Under the pieces are notes generated by a model that was not told where the DNA came from, made no database searches, and saw only the letters and a program-made list of their open reading frames with translations. Shown here in pieces: positions 26,387 to 33,308 of a stretch of 64,000 nt of DNA. Where the stretch lies: positions 806,001-870,000 of the forward strand of contig CAWIZH010000002.1 of assembly GCA_963840565.1 (NCBI GenBank), in the 5' to 3' direction. How positions within the stretch are numbered: the first letter of the stretch is position 1; every line of letters begins with the position of its first letter. This stretch comes from VRUE01 sp963840565 (GTDB lineage: Bacteria; Actinomycetota; Thermoleophilia; Solirubrobacterales; 70-9). The translations under genes were made by a program, and so were the position numbers.

Positions 26387-26824
26387 ATGGGCATGCGGAG
26401 GAATCGGTCAGCGCCTGTCGGCCCCGTGATTCCCGAACTCGCCTACCCCGATGTCCACGCGGCCGTCGACTGGCTGGTCGAGGTGCTCGGATTCGTCGAG
26501 CGGGTGCGCATCGGCCCCGGCCATCGGGCTCAGCTGAGCTTCGGCGAGGGCTCCCTGATCGTGGCCGACGTCGGTCACGGCCGTGTCGCCCCCGCCGGCG
26601 AGCAGGCATCGCAGGCGGTGATGCTCCGAGTCAAGGACGTCAGCTCCCTCTGCGAGCGCGTTCGCGAAAGCGGCGCCACGATCATCCGCGAGCCCCAGGA
26701 CTTCCCATACGGCGAGCGCCAATGCGCCTTTCGCGACCATGCGGGCCACCGCTGGACTCTCACCCAGACGCTGAGAGACGTCGCCCCGGAGGACTGGGGC
26801 GGCGAGACGATCGACGATCAGTAG
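26387..26824 (+). CDS. VOC-family protein (PhnB/glyoxalase-like)
   Basis: A 145-residue VOC protein: IPELAYPDVHAAVDWLVEVL then GFVERVRIGPGHRAQLSFGE, a mid-strand VMLRVKDVSSLCERVRESGA and the closing FRDHAGHRWTLTQTL. This single-protomer pattern is that of PhnB-like members, whose ligands are mostly unknown. Starts at ATG 26387 or 26393. It is followed immediately by remains of an HD-domain gene. Confidence 0.75.
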   Translation: MGMRRNRSAPVGPVIPELAYPDVHAAVDWLVEVLGFVERVRIGPGHRAQLSFGEGSLIVADVGHGRVAPAGEQASQAVMLRVKDVSSLCERVRESGATIIREPQDFPYGERQCAFRDHAGHRWTLTQTLRDVAPEDWGGETIDDQ

Positions 26825-26834
26825 TCGGTCACAC

Positions 26835-27050
26835 CCGGGCGCAAGGCCGAGGCTCGCAGCCGGGTGATGCGCGATCGCCGCGCGGCGGCGATCTACGCCG
26901 CCGACAAGCTCGCCAACACCCGCGACCTCCTCGACGGCGGCGAGCAGGTCCGTGGCGAGCGCCTCGACCACTACATCAAGACCTTGCGCCCGCTCTCGGA
27001 AGGCCGTCCCGATCTCCCCTTTCTCGCCGAGCTCTCAGGCCCCAGCGTCC
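26835..27050 (+). pseudogene. Remnant of an HD-domain phosphohydrolase-like gene (C-terminal part)
   Basis: The plus frame around 26864 reads RVMRDRRAAAIYAADKLANT, RDLLDGGEQVRGERLDHYIK, TLRPLSEGRPDLPFL. The AADKLANTRDL stretch is typical of the helix carrying the last metal Asp in HD-domain (RelA/SpoT hydrolase-like) proteins. The catalytic N-terminal half with the HD motif is absent, and the frame continues into unrelated sequence. It looks like a truncated leftover. Beyond it, 27051-27215 holds no supported gene. Confidence 0.45.
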
Positions 27051-27215
27051 ATAGTTCAAGGTGTCAGCACAAGTCGAATGCGATGATCAAGCTCGCCAGC
27101 TTGCTCCGCCACCGTGCTCTGGGGGTCGAGAGCCACATCAAATAGCGGGCGGTCGTGAAGTCGCACTTGATTGCATTGAGACCGTCGAGCAGCGAGATCG
27201 TCCGCCATCAAAAGA

Positions 27216-27512
27216 TCAGGGGCGGCGGAAGATCGAGTGGGTGCCGATGCGACGCCAGATGATGTGCGGCTGACCGGAGTGGACTTGATCGCCGTACTGG
27301 AAGGTCGCGCGACCGTCATACGCCCAGGTCATCTCCCAAACGCCCGGATGACCTTGAACGCGCTTGACGCGGAGCCGGGGATGGAAGCCTTGATCGCCGC
27401 TGGCGAGGTCGGCTATGAACAGCGCGACGGCCTCGCGGAATGCTCGCTGCTGCTGAGGAGTCAGCTTGTCCCAGTCGCGCCAGAATGACGCGAGGACATC
27501 ACGCGTCGGCAT
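27216..27512 (-). CDS. RelE/HigB-like toxin candidate
   Basis: A 98-residue basic protein: FWRDWDKLTPQQQRAFREAV, RLRVKRVQGHPGVWEMTWAY, then DGRATFQYG and HIIWRRIGTHSIF. The helix followed by a four-strand sheet with VWEM-W and a closing IIWRRIGTHxIF resembles ParE/RelE/HigB ribonuclease-fold toxins, which would cut mRNA on the ribosome or poison gyrase. Catalytic residues cannot be assigned firmly. It overlaps its upstream partner by 14 bp, as in toxin-antitoxin operons. Confidence 0.6.
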   Translation of the reverse strand: MPTRDVLASFWRDWDKLTPQQQRAFREAVALFIADLASGDQGFHPRLRVKRVQGHPGVWEMTWAYDGRATFQYGDQVHSGQPHIIWRRIGTHSIFRRP

Positions 27513-27756
27513 CGAGCGGCTTCGTGCGCTCGTCCAGTGCCTCTAGGAACTCCTTATCGCTCTCGTATCGGGTGACCCGGCCCGCAGCGATGTCGTCGTT
27601 CGCCTCTCGCTCTTTGTCCTGCCAGTCGCTAGTCCAAAATCCGGCCTGCTCTGGATCAATGCGACCATCGCTGATCTCCTCAAGCAGGATCGCCGCGCCG
27701 TCAACCGCCCGCTCGGGCAGGCGATCAACGAGCTGATGGAGATCCGCCTTGGTCAA
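27499..27756 (-). CDS. Antitoxin-like partner protein
   Basis: An 85-residue acidic protein: a helical LHQLVDRLPERAVDGAAILL (DUF2281/antitoxin-like leader), then a C-terminal toxin-binding-type tail DDIAAGRVTRYESDKEFLEA. It precedes the toxin candidate with a 14-bp overlap. The TTG start at 27756 lies inside the tRNA-Gly remnant repeat (27755-27807), so its promoter must lie in the repeat or arm. That position suggests the pair stabilises the element ending here. Confidence 0.6.
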   Translation of the reverse strand: MTKADLHQLVDRLPERAVDGAAILLEEISDGRIDPEQAGFWTSDWQDKEREANDDIAAGRVTRYESDKEFLEALDERTKPLDADA

Positions 27757-27807
27757 AAGCGGCTGAAGGGATTCGAACCCTCGACCTTCTGCATGGCAAT
27801 TAGGCCG
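27755..27807 (-). repeat. tRNA-Gly(GCC) 3'-half remnant, putative attachment site copy B
   Basis: Bases 27757-27799 are identical to the 3' half of the intact tRNA-Gly at 60799-60841 and to copy A. The 53-bp block equals 17326-17378. As in copy A, sequence to the right is not tRNA but a conserved arm. Confidence 0.8.
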
Positions 27808-27885
27808 GTCTCCGGAAGCCGCGTGGCTCGAATGTAGCAGCTTGCAGGGGTTTCGTGATGGCGCCGCCGAAGGCCCCGATCAGGA

Positions 27886-27947
27886 ATACGCGCGGATATG
27901 CGCCGATATGCAGCGATTTGGGAACTTCGACGCAGAAGTGCCCGAAA
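27886..27947. promoter_or_regulatory. Triple 10-bp repeat plus hairpin (arm B)
   Basis: ATACGCGCGG, ATATGCGCCG and ATATGCAGCG (27886-27915) precede an inverted repeat with arms 27917-27928 and 27935-27947 (GGGAACTTC against GAAGTGCCC, one mismatch and one bulge). Two stem base pairs differ from arm A in a compensatory way. The rest of the 420-bp gap to the next gene (27808-28179) has no supported ORF. Confidence 0.6.
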
Positions 27948-28179
27948 TCGCGGCGGGCGGTTTGATCGGCCTCTCAACCGCTGACTCGACGCCGATCTCG
28001 CGCATCCCGGCCACGCTTTGGCCGCATCTGAACTTGAGGCTTCATTCGCGTTTCCTCGACCAAGGGAACCCGGGACCCGCGACTGGAGCCGTCGGCGAAG
28101 TTGCCCTGACTTTTCTCGCCCAGTTCGACACATACCTGTCAGAGCCGCAGACGAGCGGCAAGAGACAAAGGAGAAGACA

Positions 28180-28467
28180 TTGGCGCAGACCACAGCGGAG
28201 ACCGAGACGATTCACATCTTCTGCAGGGCAAAGGAGGCAGCCGACCCCTACGAGGCTGACGTTGCCACAGACCTCTCGATCAGTGAGCTGATCGCTGGGC
28301 TCAACGAGGAGAACTACCTGCCGCAGCTCGCCGCCGGTGAGCGCTGGCGAGTCCTGCACCCGAGGACGAACAGCGATCTGACCCCGAGCTCGCGGCTCGG
28401 CGCGAGCGGGGTCGAGGACGGTGATCAGATCGAGTTCATCCGCGACTCGCACGGGGCGTGGGTCTAA
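28180..28467 (+). CDS. Ubiquitin-like (beta-grasp, YukD/EsaB-like) protein
   Basis: A 95-residue protein from TTG 28180, fixed by a perfect AAAGGAG (28167-28173) six bases upstream. The order strand (TIHIFCRAKEA), strand (YEADVATDLS), helix (SISELIAGLNEENYL), strand (RWRVLHPRTN), then LGASGVEDGDQIEFIRDS with the loop-strand DGDQIEF is the ubiquitin fold, close to YukD/EsaB-type proteins. The C-terminus ends SHGAWV rather than GG, so any conjugation would need trimming after Gly92 or a different chemistry. The stop TAA is directly followed by the ATG of the E2-like gene. First gene of the conjugation-like operon; lengths and order support the role more than sequence alone. Confidence 0.75.
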   Translation: MAQTTAETETIHIFCRAKEAADPYEADVATDLSISELIAGLNEENYLPQLAAGERWRVLHPRTNSDLTPSSRLGASGVEDGDQIEFIRDSHGAWV

Positions 28468-29181
28468 ATGGCGCGCTCACTGTCGCCCGCCGAGCGAATC
28501 GAGCGACTGCGCACCGACCATCGGACGATCGAACTCCTCGATGCCGCCGACTGCCCGATCCGGATAACGGGGCATCGCAGCGCCGGCGACGCACGCACTG
28601 GCCAGGACCCGGTTCCACCCGGCGACGCGACGCCGCCCACCGACTATCGAGTCGTCTATGAGTTCGACACTCTGCGGGCACCCGGCGTGCGCCACCAACC
28701 AACGGTGGTGCACGCCGCACCGCTCGCCAATGGTGACTATCCGCGCTCCGCGCCGACCGCCTGGGTCGTCAGCGAAGTCGTCCCCTGGACGCCGCACTTC
28801 GCCGTCAATGTGCCGGTCTGCCACGGCGAACACGTCTGGACGCCGAACCGCACGCTGCTGGTCGACTACATCATTCACATCGGCAAGCTGCTCAACTTCG
28901 ACGAGCCGAAGCCGATCCCGTCCTACCACGGCTACAACGCCGCGGCCGTCACCTACTGGCGCGACGAGATGAAGTTTGAGCCGCTTAACCCCGAGCTCCG
29001 GTTCCCGAGCATCCGTGCCGAGGACGCGCGTCGGGTTGGGGTCTTTCAGCCCGCAAAAGCCCCACCGCCTAGCGCCGAGCGCTTCCGACCAGCCCACGCC
29101 ACCACGCCACAGGCCAGCGGCCGGTTCAGGGGCTCCTCAGTGCCAACGCGGCGGCGCTTCGCGCCGGCGGGTGAGCGCTAA
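28468..29181 (+). CDS. E2/RWD-like ubiquitin-conjugating-type protein
   Basis: A 237-residue protein with no gap after the ubiquitin-like gene. The core (about 60-170) shows strands VVYEFDTLRAPG and PTAWVVSEVVPWTPHFAVNV, then VPVCHGEHVW with the candidate active Cys118, TLLVDYIIHIGKLLNFDEP and YNAAAVTYW. The P-x-C-H-x-x-x-x-W, IGKLLNF, YNxxAxxYW succession fits prokaryotic E2/UBC-RWD-like proteins found beside E1 and JAMM genes. In that role Cys118 would accept the modifier from the E1. The C-terminal 60 residues are Pro/Arg-rich and disordered. The stop and next start overlap as TAATG. The fold is inferred from motif order and neighbours. Confidence 0.75.
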   Translation: MARSLSPAERIERLRTDHRTIELLDAADCPIRITGHRSAGDARTGQDPVPPGDATPPTDYRVVYEFDTLRAPGVRHQPTVVHAAPLANGDYPRSAPTAWVVSEVVPWTPHFAVNVPVCHGEHVWTPNRTLLVDYIIHIGKLLNFDEPKPIPSYHGYNAAAVTYWRDEMKFEPLNPELRFPSIRAEDARRVGVFQPAKAPPPSAERFRPAHATTPQASGRFRGSSVPTRRRFAPAGER

Positions 29182-29960
29182 TGGGCACGCTGACCAAAGA
29201 CGGGCTGCGCCGCACGTCGGCGCCGCCGCGAATGAGCGGCGGTGTGCGCCGCACAGCGCAGCCGTTGCTGCGTAGCGCCCCCAACCCGGCGAAGTTCACC
29301 GAGCACCGAACCGCGGATGGCCGGCGGATCTACGTCGCAATTGACGTCATTGAGAATCTCGCGAGGCTGGAGCGTGCGGAGCACCCAGTCGAGACGGCCT
29401 GCCTGCTCTTCGGTGGCTTCTTCAGCGACGGCGAGCACCCCTGTGCAATTGTCACCCGGCTCATCCTCCCCGAGCCCGGAGAGGTGATCGGGAGTCCTTC
29501 AATGGTGACGATCACCGCCGAGGGCTCCGAGCAGATGGTCGCGCGGGCCTGGCTCGAGAACCCGCTGCTAAAGCCATTGGGGTGGGGCCATACCCACCCT
29601 TGCTTCGAGGCGTACTTCTCACACGTCGATCGCGAGGAGCAGCGAGTCTGGACGGAGCCGGCTTCGGTTGGCGTGGTGATCTCTGGCCTCGAGGCACCGA
29701 GGAATCGCTACCAGGTCTTCGTAGGACCAGAATCGGAGCCGGCGCCTCTCGTCGCGGGGAAGGCCACGGGCGTGCCGCAGAAGGAGCCTGCCAAAGAGCT
29801 TCCCGCGGAGTCGCGCCGGCGGATTCCGATCAGATCGACGTGCCAGGCCCAGGCGGCCTGGAGGCCCTATGCCCTCGCTGCGGCGGCCGCGCTTGCGATT
29901 CTGCTGATCGTCTTCGCGCTCGCCTGGCTGGCGACGGCGCCGGGCGGGCCGTGGCGATGA
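29181..29960 (+). CDS. JAMM/MPN metalloprotease with C-terminal membrane helix (deubiquitinase-like)
   Basis: A 259-residue protein. The JAMM zinc site is complete: Glu71 (VETACLLFGG), His137 and His139 in GHTHP, Ser147 and Asp150 in YFSHVD, that is E...HxHx7Sx2D. The N-terminal 40 residues are basic and disordered. A hydrophobic helix near the C-terminus (YALAAAAALAILLIVFALAW) should tether it to the membrane. Known JAMM enzymes remove ubiquitin or process ubiquitin-like precursors; here it may trim the SHG-AWV tail of the modifier or reverse conjugation. It overlaps the E2 gene by 1 bp and the next gene by 4 bp (ATGA). Confidence 0.92.
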   Translation: MGTLTKDGLRRTSAPPRMSGGVRRTAQPLLRSAPNPAKFTEHRTADGRRIYVAIDVIENLARLERAEHPVETACLLFGGFFSDGEHPCAIVTRLILPEPGEVIGSPSMVTITAEGSEQMVARAWLENPLLKPLGWGHTHPCFEAYFSHVDREEQRVWTEPASVGVVISGLEAPRNRYQVFVGPESEPAPLVAGKATGVPQKEPAKELPAESRRRIPIRSTCQAQAAWRPYALAAAAALAILLIVFALAWLATAPGGPWR

Positions 29961-30328
29961 TCGCGCTCGTCATCCTCCTCGCCCTGGTCATCGTCGGCCT
30001 CGTCGTCTGGGACCGTTGCGTCCGAGAGAAGCCGCCCGTCGATTCGCTGGCGGGTGTCCCCACGCGCGAGAGGTTCCGACCCGCAGCGCGCCCGGCGCCC
30101 CCGCCTGAGGCCGGCAAAACGAGCGGTCGCCCGAGGTTCCAGGCTCGAGGGACCGCAATGCGGCCCGCAGGCCGACCCGCGGTGCGAGGGGGCCACTCTA
30201 TCTCGCGCGCCGCGTCGCCCCCTCGCTTCTCCGGCGAAGTCCGTCGCGCGCCGGGTGCGATCGGCCTCGCCTGTGGCCGTCCGATCTCCGAGTGCAACCG
30301 TGGACCCGACTGCCTCTGCGTCGACTGA
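29957..30328 (+). CDS. Small single-pass membrane protein with Cys-rich C-terminus
   Basis: A 123-residue protein overlapping the JAMM stop (ATGA, 29957). It starts with one membrane helix (MIALVILLALVIVGLVVWDR), has a basic Pro/Arg/Ala-rich middle, and ends LACGRPISECNRGPDCLCVD with four cysteines that could bind zinc or form disulfides. Not recognised as a known family. Its place between the JAMM and E1 genes marks it as part of the operon, perhaps a scaffold or the membrane substrate of the modifier. Confidence 0.6.
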   Translation: MIALVILLALVIVGLVVWDRCVREKPPVDSLAGVPTRERFRPAARPAPPPEAGKTSGRPRFQARGTAMRPAGRPAVRGGHSISRAASPPRFSGEVRRAPGAIGLACGRPISECNRGPDCLCVD

Positions 30329-30359
30329 CCGTCCAATCCTTTTTGCAAAGGAGCGATCG

Positions 30360-31550
30360 ATGACTCAGATCACTGCAACGCCCGACCTACATAGCCGCGC
30401 CCGCCGCGCGGGTTACGACCCGACCGTCCTCGAGCGCTCCTGTGTTCTGGTGGCCGGTGCGGGCGCACTCGGCCAGAACGTCGCCCTCGACCTGGCTCTG
30501 ACCGGGGTGCGCGAACTGCGCATCGTCGACGGCGACGTCTTCGAGGAGCACAACCGGACCCGCTCGCCACTTCACCCCCGCCGAGGGACCTACGTGCCCG
30601 GGGAGCGCCTGCCAAAGGCCACCAGCGTCGGGCGGGAGCTAAGCGCCGTGCATGTCGACGAGGAAGCCCGCATCAGGGTCGCCGACACCTGGATCGAGGA
30701 GCTAGGTCTCGGTGCCTTCGACGGAGTCGACGTGATCGCCGCCTGCGTGGACTCGCTCGTCGCCCGGAGCTATCTGGCCCGGGTCGGGATGCTCCTCGCG
30801 ATTCCGATCGTCGACGGGGGGTTCTCGGGGGCACACCTTGGAATGACGGTCTATCCGGGCGACGGCGATCCCGAGCTGACCCCGTGCTGGAGCTGCGCCG
30901 GAGAGGCGCTGCCGGGGGCGTTCTCATGCGAACAGTACGCCCGCTATGCCGACACCAGTGGCGTCGTGCCGGCGATCCAGAACGGGGCCGCCGCCCTCGG
31001 GGCCCTTTGCGCCGAGGCGATCGTCGGCCTGCTGCACGGGCGCGAGGTAGAGCCCCGCCGCGTGATGCTCAACCTGCGCAACGGAGAGAGCGAGGTCTTC
31101 CGCCCACGCCCGGACCCCGAATGCGCTGAGCGCCACCGCCGGCTTCCCGAGTTGACCCGGTCGACGGTCACTGTCGACGAAACCGTGAGGGAAACACTGG
31201 GGCAGTTGGGCGAGGAAACCGTCCTCTTCCCGCCGGATGTCCTCGTTGAGCGAGCGAACTGCCCAGAGCCCGGCTGCGGCGCGACCTGCGAGGTTGGGGC
31301 TCCGGCGCACCGCTGGCGGCGCGATCCGCGCTGCGGAGAGTGCGGTGGCCCATGGCCGCAAGCTGCGGAGCAGATCCCAAGCCCCGACCTGATCGACGAC
31401 GGGCTGACGGCGGCAGACCCGCGCTCCGAGTTGACACTCGACCAGCTCGGCGCACGGCCCGGAGACGTCCTGGAGATCGGCGGGAGTGGATACGGCGCGA
31501 TCAGGATCGTCGGCGGACCGGACGATTTGTTTGTGCAAGCCCCTTGCTGA
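30360..31550 (+). CDS. E1-like ThiF/MoeB adenylyltransferase with extra zinc knuckles
   Basis: A 396-residue protein from ATG 30360 with AAAGGAG upstream. The Rossmann ATP site is VLVAGAGALGQNVALDLALT then RIVDGDVFEEHNRTR (conserved D and N-x-x-R). It continues with AACVDSLVARSYL, PIVDGG, and the CxxC of TPCWSCAGEA. FSCEQYA aligns in position with the SCAEAG segment of MoeB. After about residue 290 come a second Cys cluster (CPEPGCGATC and CGECGG) and a C-terminal LTLDQLGARPGDVLEIGG that itself looks beta-grasp-like. Known E1 relatives adenylate the C-terminus of a ubiquitin-like protein using ATP; the partner here is presumably the 28180 product. Confidence 0.92.
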   Translation: MTQITATPDLHSRARRAGYDPTVLERSCVLVAGAGALGQNVALDLALTGVRELRIVDGDVFEEHNRTRSPLHPRRGTYVPGERLPKATSVGRELSAVHVDEEARIRVADTWIEELGLGAFDGVDVIAACVDSLVARSYLARVGMLLAIPIVDGGFSGAHLGMTVYPGDGDPELTPCWSCAGEALPGAFSCEQYARYADTSGVVPAIQNGAAALGALCAEAIVGLLHGREVEPRRVMLNLRNGESEVFRPRPDPECAERHRRLPELTRSTVTVDETVRETLGQLGEETVLFPPDVLVERANCPEPGCGATCEVGAPAHRWRRDPRCGECGGPWPQAAEQIPSPDLIDDGLTAADPRSELTLDQLGARPGDVLEIGGSGYGAIRIVGGPDDLFVQAPC

Positions 31551-31611
31551 CTATTCGCGCACCCAGCCCCACAGATCCTTTCTAGACACCAATAACGAAC
31601 AGGAGGCGACG

Positions 31612-32997
31612 ATGATGGGCGAGTTCCTTTTCTGGCTGGGGGGCGGTGACGAGGAGGTCATCGCCGAGTGCCCGGGCGAGCGGACGAGAATCGTCTCGTT
31701 GGGCGGGACCGTGCTTGCGACATCTCTCCTCGCGGTAGTCGCCGGAACGGCCGCGACTCACGACTGGCTCCACGCTTCGTTGGTGCTGGCCCTTCCGGCT
31801 GGCGCCTTCTGGGGGCTGACGATCATGAACCTCGACAGGTGGCTTCTGCTGACGATCCGGCGCCAGGTGACGCCGCCCCGGACCCTGATGCTCGCGCTCC
31901 CCCGACTCGGCCTCGCGCTCGTCGTCGGCCTGGTCATCTCGATCCCGACCCTGCTTGGGGTCTTCCACGCCGAGGTAACGGCGAAGGCCACCGAAGCACG
32001 CCAGGCGGAGCAGGCGCAAGCCAAACATGTCCTCGACGCGCAGTTCGCCCAGATCAAAAAGTTGGCCGACAAACGCAAAGAACTGCAAGGGTCTCTCAAC
32101 TCAAGCCTGGCGAGCACCGTCTTTGCCGAAAGCCCTGACTACACCAGGCTGCAGCGCAGGCTGAGCGGAGAGCAGAAACAAGCCGACGCCGTCCAGAAGA
32201 GGGCTATCTGTGAGTTGGACGGGACCTGCGGGACAAAGCACGTGGGCGCCGGGCCGTCCTATCGCGCCAAGGAGCAGCAGGCCAGCGCCCTTGCCGCTGA
32301 AGCGACGACGACGAAAAGTGAACTCGACAATTTGGGGAAGCGACTGCTGAAGGAAGCCGAATCGAACCAACAGCAGGCCAAAGGCTTCGCAAGGGAACAG
32401 CTCGCGCAGGTCAGAGGCGAACTATCCGAAATGCACACCAGCTACAAGCGGGAGCGGGGGAAGCTCGAAAAAGCCTTCGAAGCGAAGATTGGTCTGCTCG
32501 ACAGGGTCGATGCGCTGGCCTCCCTGACTTCCGAACATCCCAGCATGCGTTACATCGCGATCCTCCTGGCGCTGTTCATTCTTGCCATCGACTGCGTGCC
32601 AGTGCTCTTCAAGACGCTCAGCCTGCTCGGCCGTCCCTCGCGATATGAGGCGATCCAAGAGGACCGAGACGAGCGCCAGCTGGCGCGACGCACAGCCGAG
32701 GAGGACGCGCGCGAGGAACTGCGCCGGATCGAAATCGTCAGCAGCCTGCAAGAGGCCCAGATGCACGCGAAGCTGAATGGCGAGGCGATCGCCGATCGGC
32801 TGCGACGAATCGCCGACCTCGAGCGGGAGATCAGCAACGAGTTGGTCCCCGAGCTCCGCGCCAGGATGCTGGAGATGGTCCCCGAGCTGGCCGAGCGCTA
32901 TCTGGCACGACAGAAGATGTTCTCGGGGACAGGTGGCTGGGGCGGTCGCGGCGAGCGCGGTGGACCAGGGCGGCCAGAGGATCCCTCGATGCAGTAG
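31612..32997 (+). CDS. DUF4407-like membrane protein with long coiled coil
   Basis: A 461-residue protein from ATG 31612 (AGGAGG five bases upstream). It starts FLFWLGGGDEEVIAECPGER, then two membrane helices (about 30-70), IMNLDRWLL, and a third helix (GLALVVGLVISIPTLLGVFH). A long Gln/Lys/Glu-rich coiled coil follows, with CELDGTCGTKHVGAGPSYRA in the middle, then a fourth helix (AILLALFILAIDCVPVLFKT) and a second helical tail. This is the DUF4407 arrangement, with the coiled coil likely outside the membrane between helices 3 and 4. Function of the family is unknown. It is 61 bp downstream of the E1 gene on the same strand, so it is probably the terminal member of the operon. Confidence 0.8.
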   Translation: MMGEFLFWLGGGDEEVIAECPGERTRIVSLGGTVLATSLLAVVAGTAATHDWLHASLVLALPAGAFWGLTIMNLDRWLLLTIRRQVTPPRTLMLALPRLGLALVVGLVISIPTLLGVFHAEVTAKATEARQAEQAQAKHVLDAQFAQIKKLADKRKELQGSLNSSLASTVFAESPDYTRLQRRLSGEQKQADAVQKRAICELDGTCGTKHVGAGPSYRAKEQQASALAAEATTTKSELDNLGKRLLKEAESNQQQAKGFAREQLAQVRGELSEMHTSYKRERGKLEKAFEAKIGLLDRVDALASLTSEHPSMRYIAILLALFILAIDCVPVLFKTLSLLGRPSRYEAIQEDRDERQLARRTAEEDAREELRRIEIVSSLQEAQMHAKLNGEAIADRLRRIADLEREISNELVPELRARMLEMVPELAERYLARQKMFSGTGGWGGRGERGGPGRPEDPSMQ

Positions 32998-33014
32998 GCC
33001 ACCCGTCCAAAGTC

Positions 33015-33308
33015 GTGTCGCAGCGCCGTCCCCAGTGCCAGACTGTGGTGCATGCCCCCCCTCATCCAAGCGCCAGGGGAGAAGTGGTTGCGCTTGCTCG
33101 TGCACTGATCCGCGAGCCGCGTGAGACGCCAGAGAGCAAGGATCGCGCTCTGTCCGTTGCCGTCGCTGCCGTGACCGCCGAACTCGATGAGTACGACCTC
33201 CGTCTGATCGCCCAAGTGACAGAGGAGCCGGCTTTCTCTCCCAAGCGAAGAGTCCTGGAGCAGGCGATGGCCCAGCGGATCGAACGGGCGCGGCTACTCG
33301 GCTCCTAA
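33015..33308 (+). CDS. Short helical protein of unknown function
   Basis: Up to 97 residues (start uncertain: GTG 33015 or a later GTG near 33084). It is mostly helical: VVALARALIREP, RALSVAVAAVTAELDEYDLR and RRVLEQAMAQRIERARLL. It follows the DUF4407 gene by 17 bp and its stop overlaps the convergent gene's stop at 33305-33308. No family recognised; it could be a regulator or the last gene of the operon. Confidence 0.45.
   Translation: MSQRRPQCQTVVHAPPHPSARGEVVALARALIREPRETPESKDRALSVAVAAVTAELDEYDLRLIAQVTEEPAFSPKRRVLEQAMAQRIERARLLGS

Larger units (their letters stand above)
17326..27754. mobile_element. Putative integrated segment 1 (between tRNA-Gly remnants A and B)
   Basis: A 10.4-kb stretch starting with a tRNA-Gly 3' remnant and arm A and ending at remnant B. 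It carries regulators, a P450/TetR pair, a decayed HD gene and a toxin-antitoxin-like pair at its right edge. No integrase is visible, so it is a defective element or was moved by a trans-acting recombinase. Confidence 0.4.

Noticed and set aside
26020..26394. 124-codon minus-strand ORF
   Set aside because: Spans the perfect palindrome, no family motif and an odd composition; not supported as a gene.
28018..28179. N-terminal extension of the ubiquitin-like protein
   Set aside because: The frame is open upstream, but the perfect AAAGGAG six bases before TTG 28180 and the fold boundary fix the start there.
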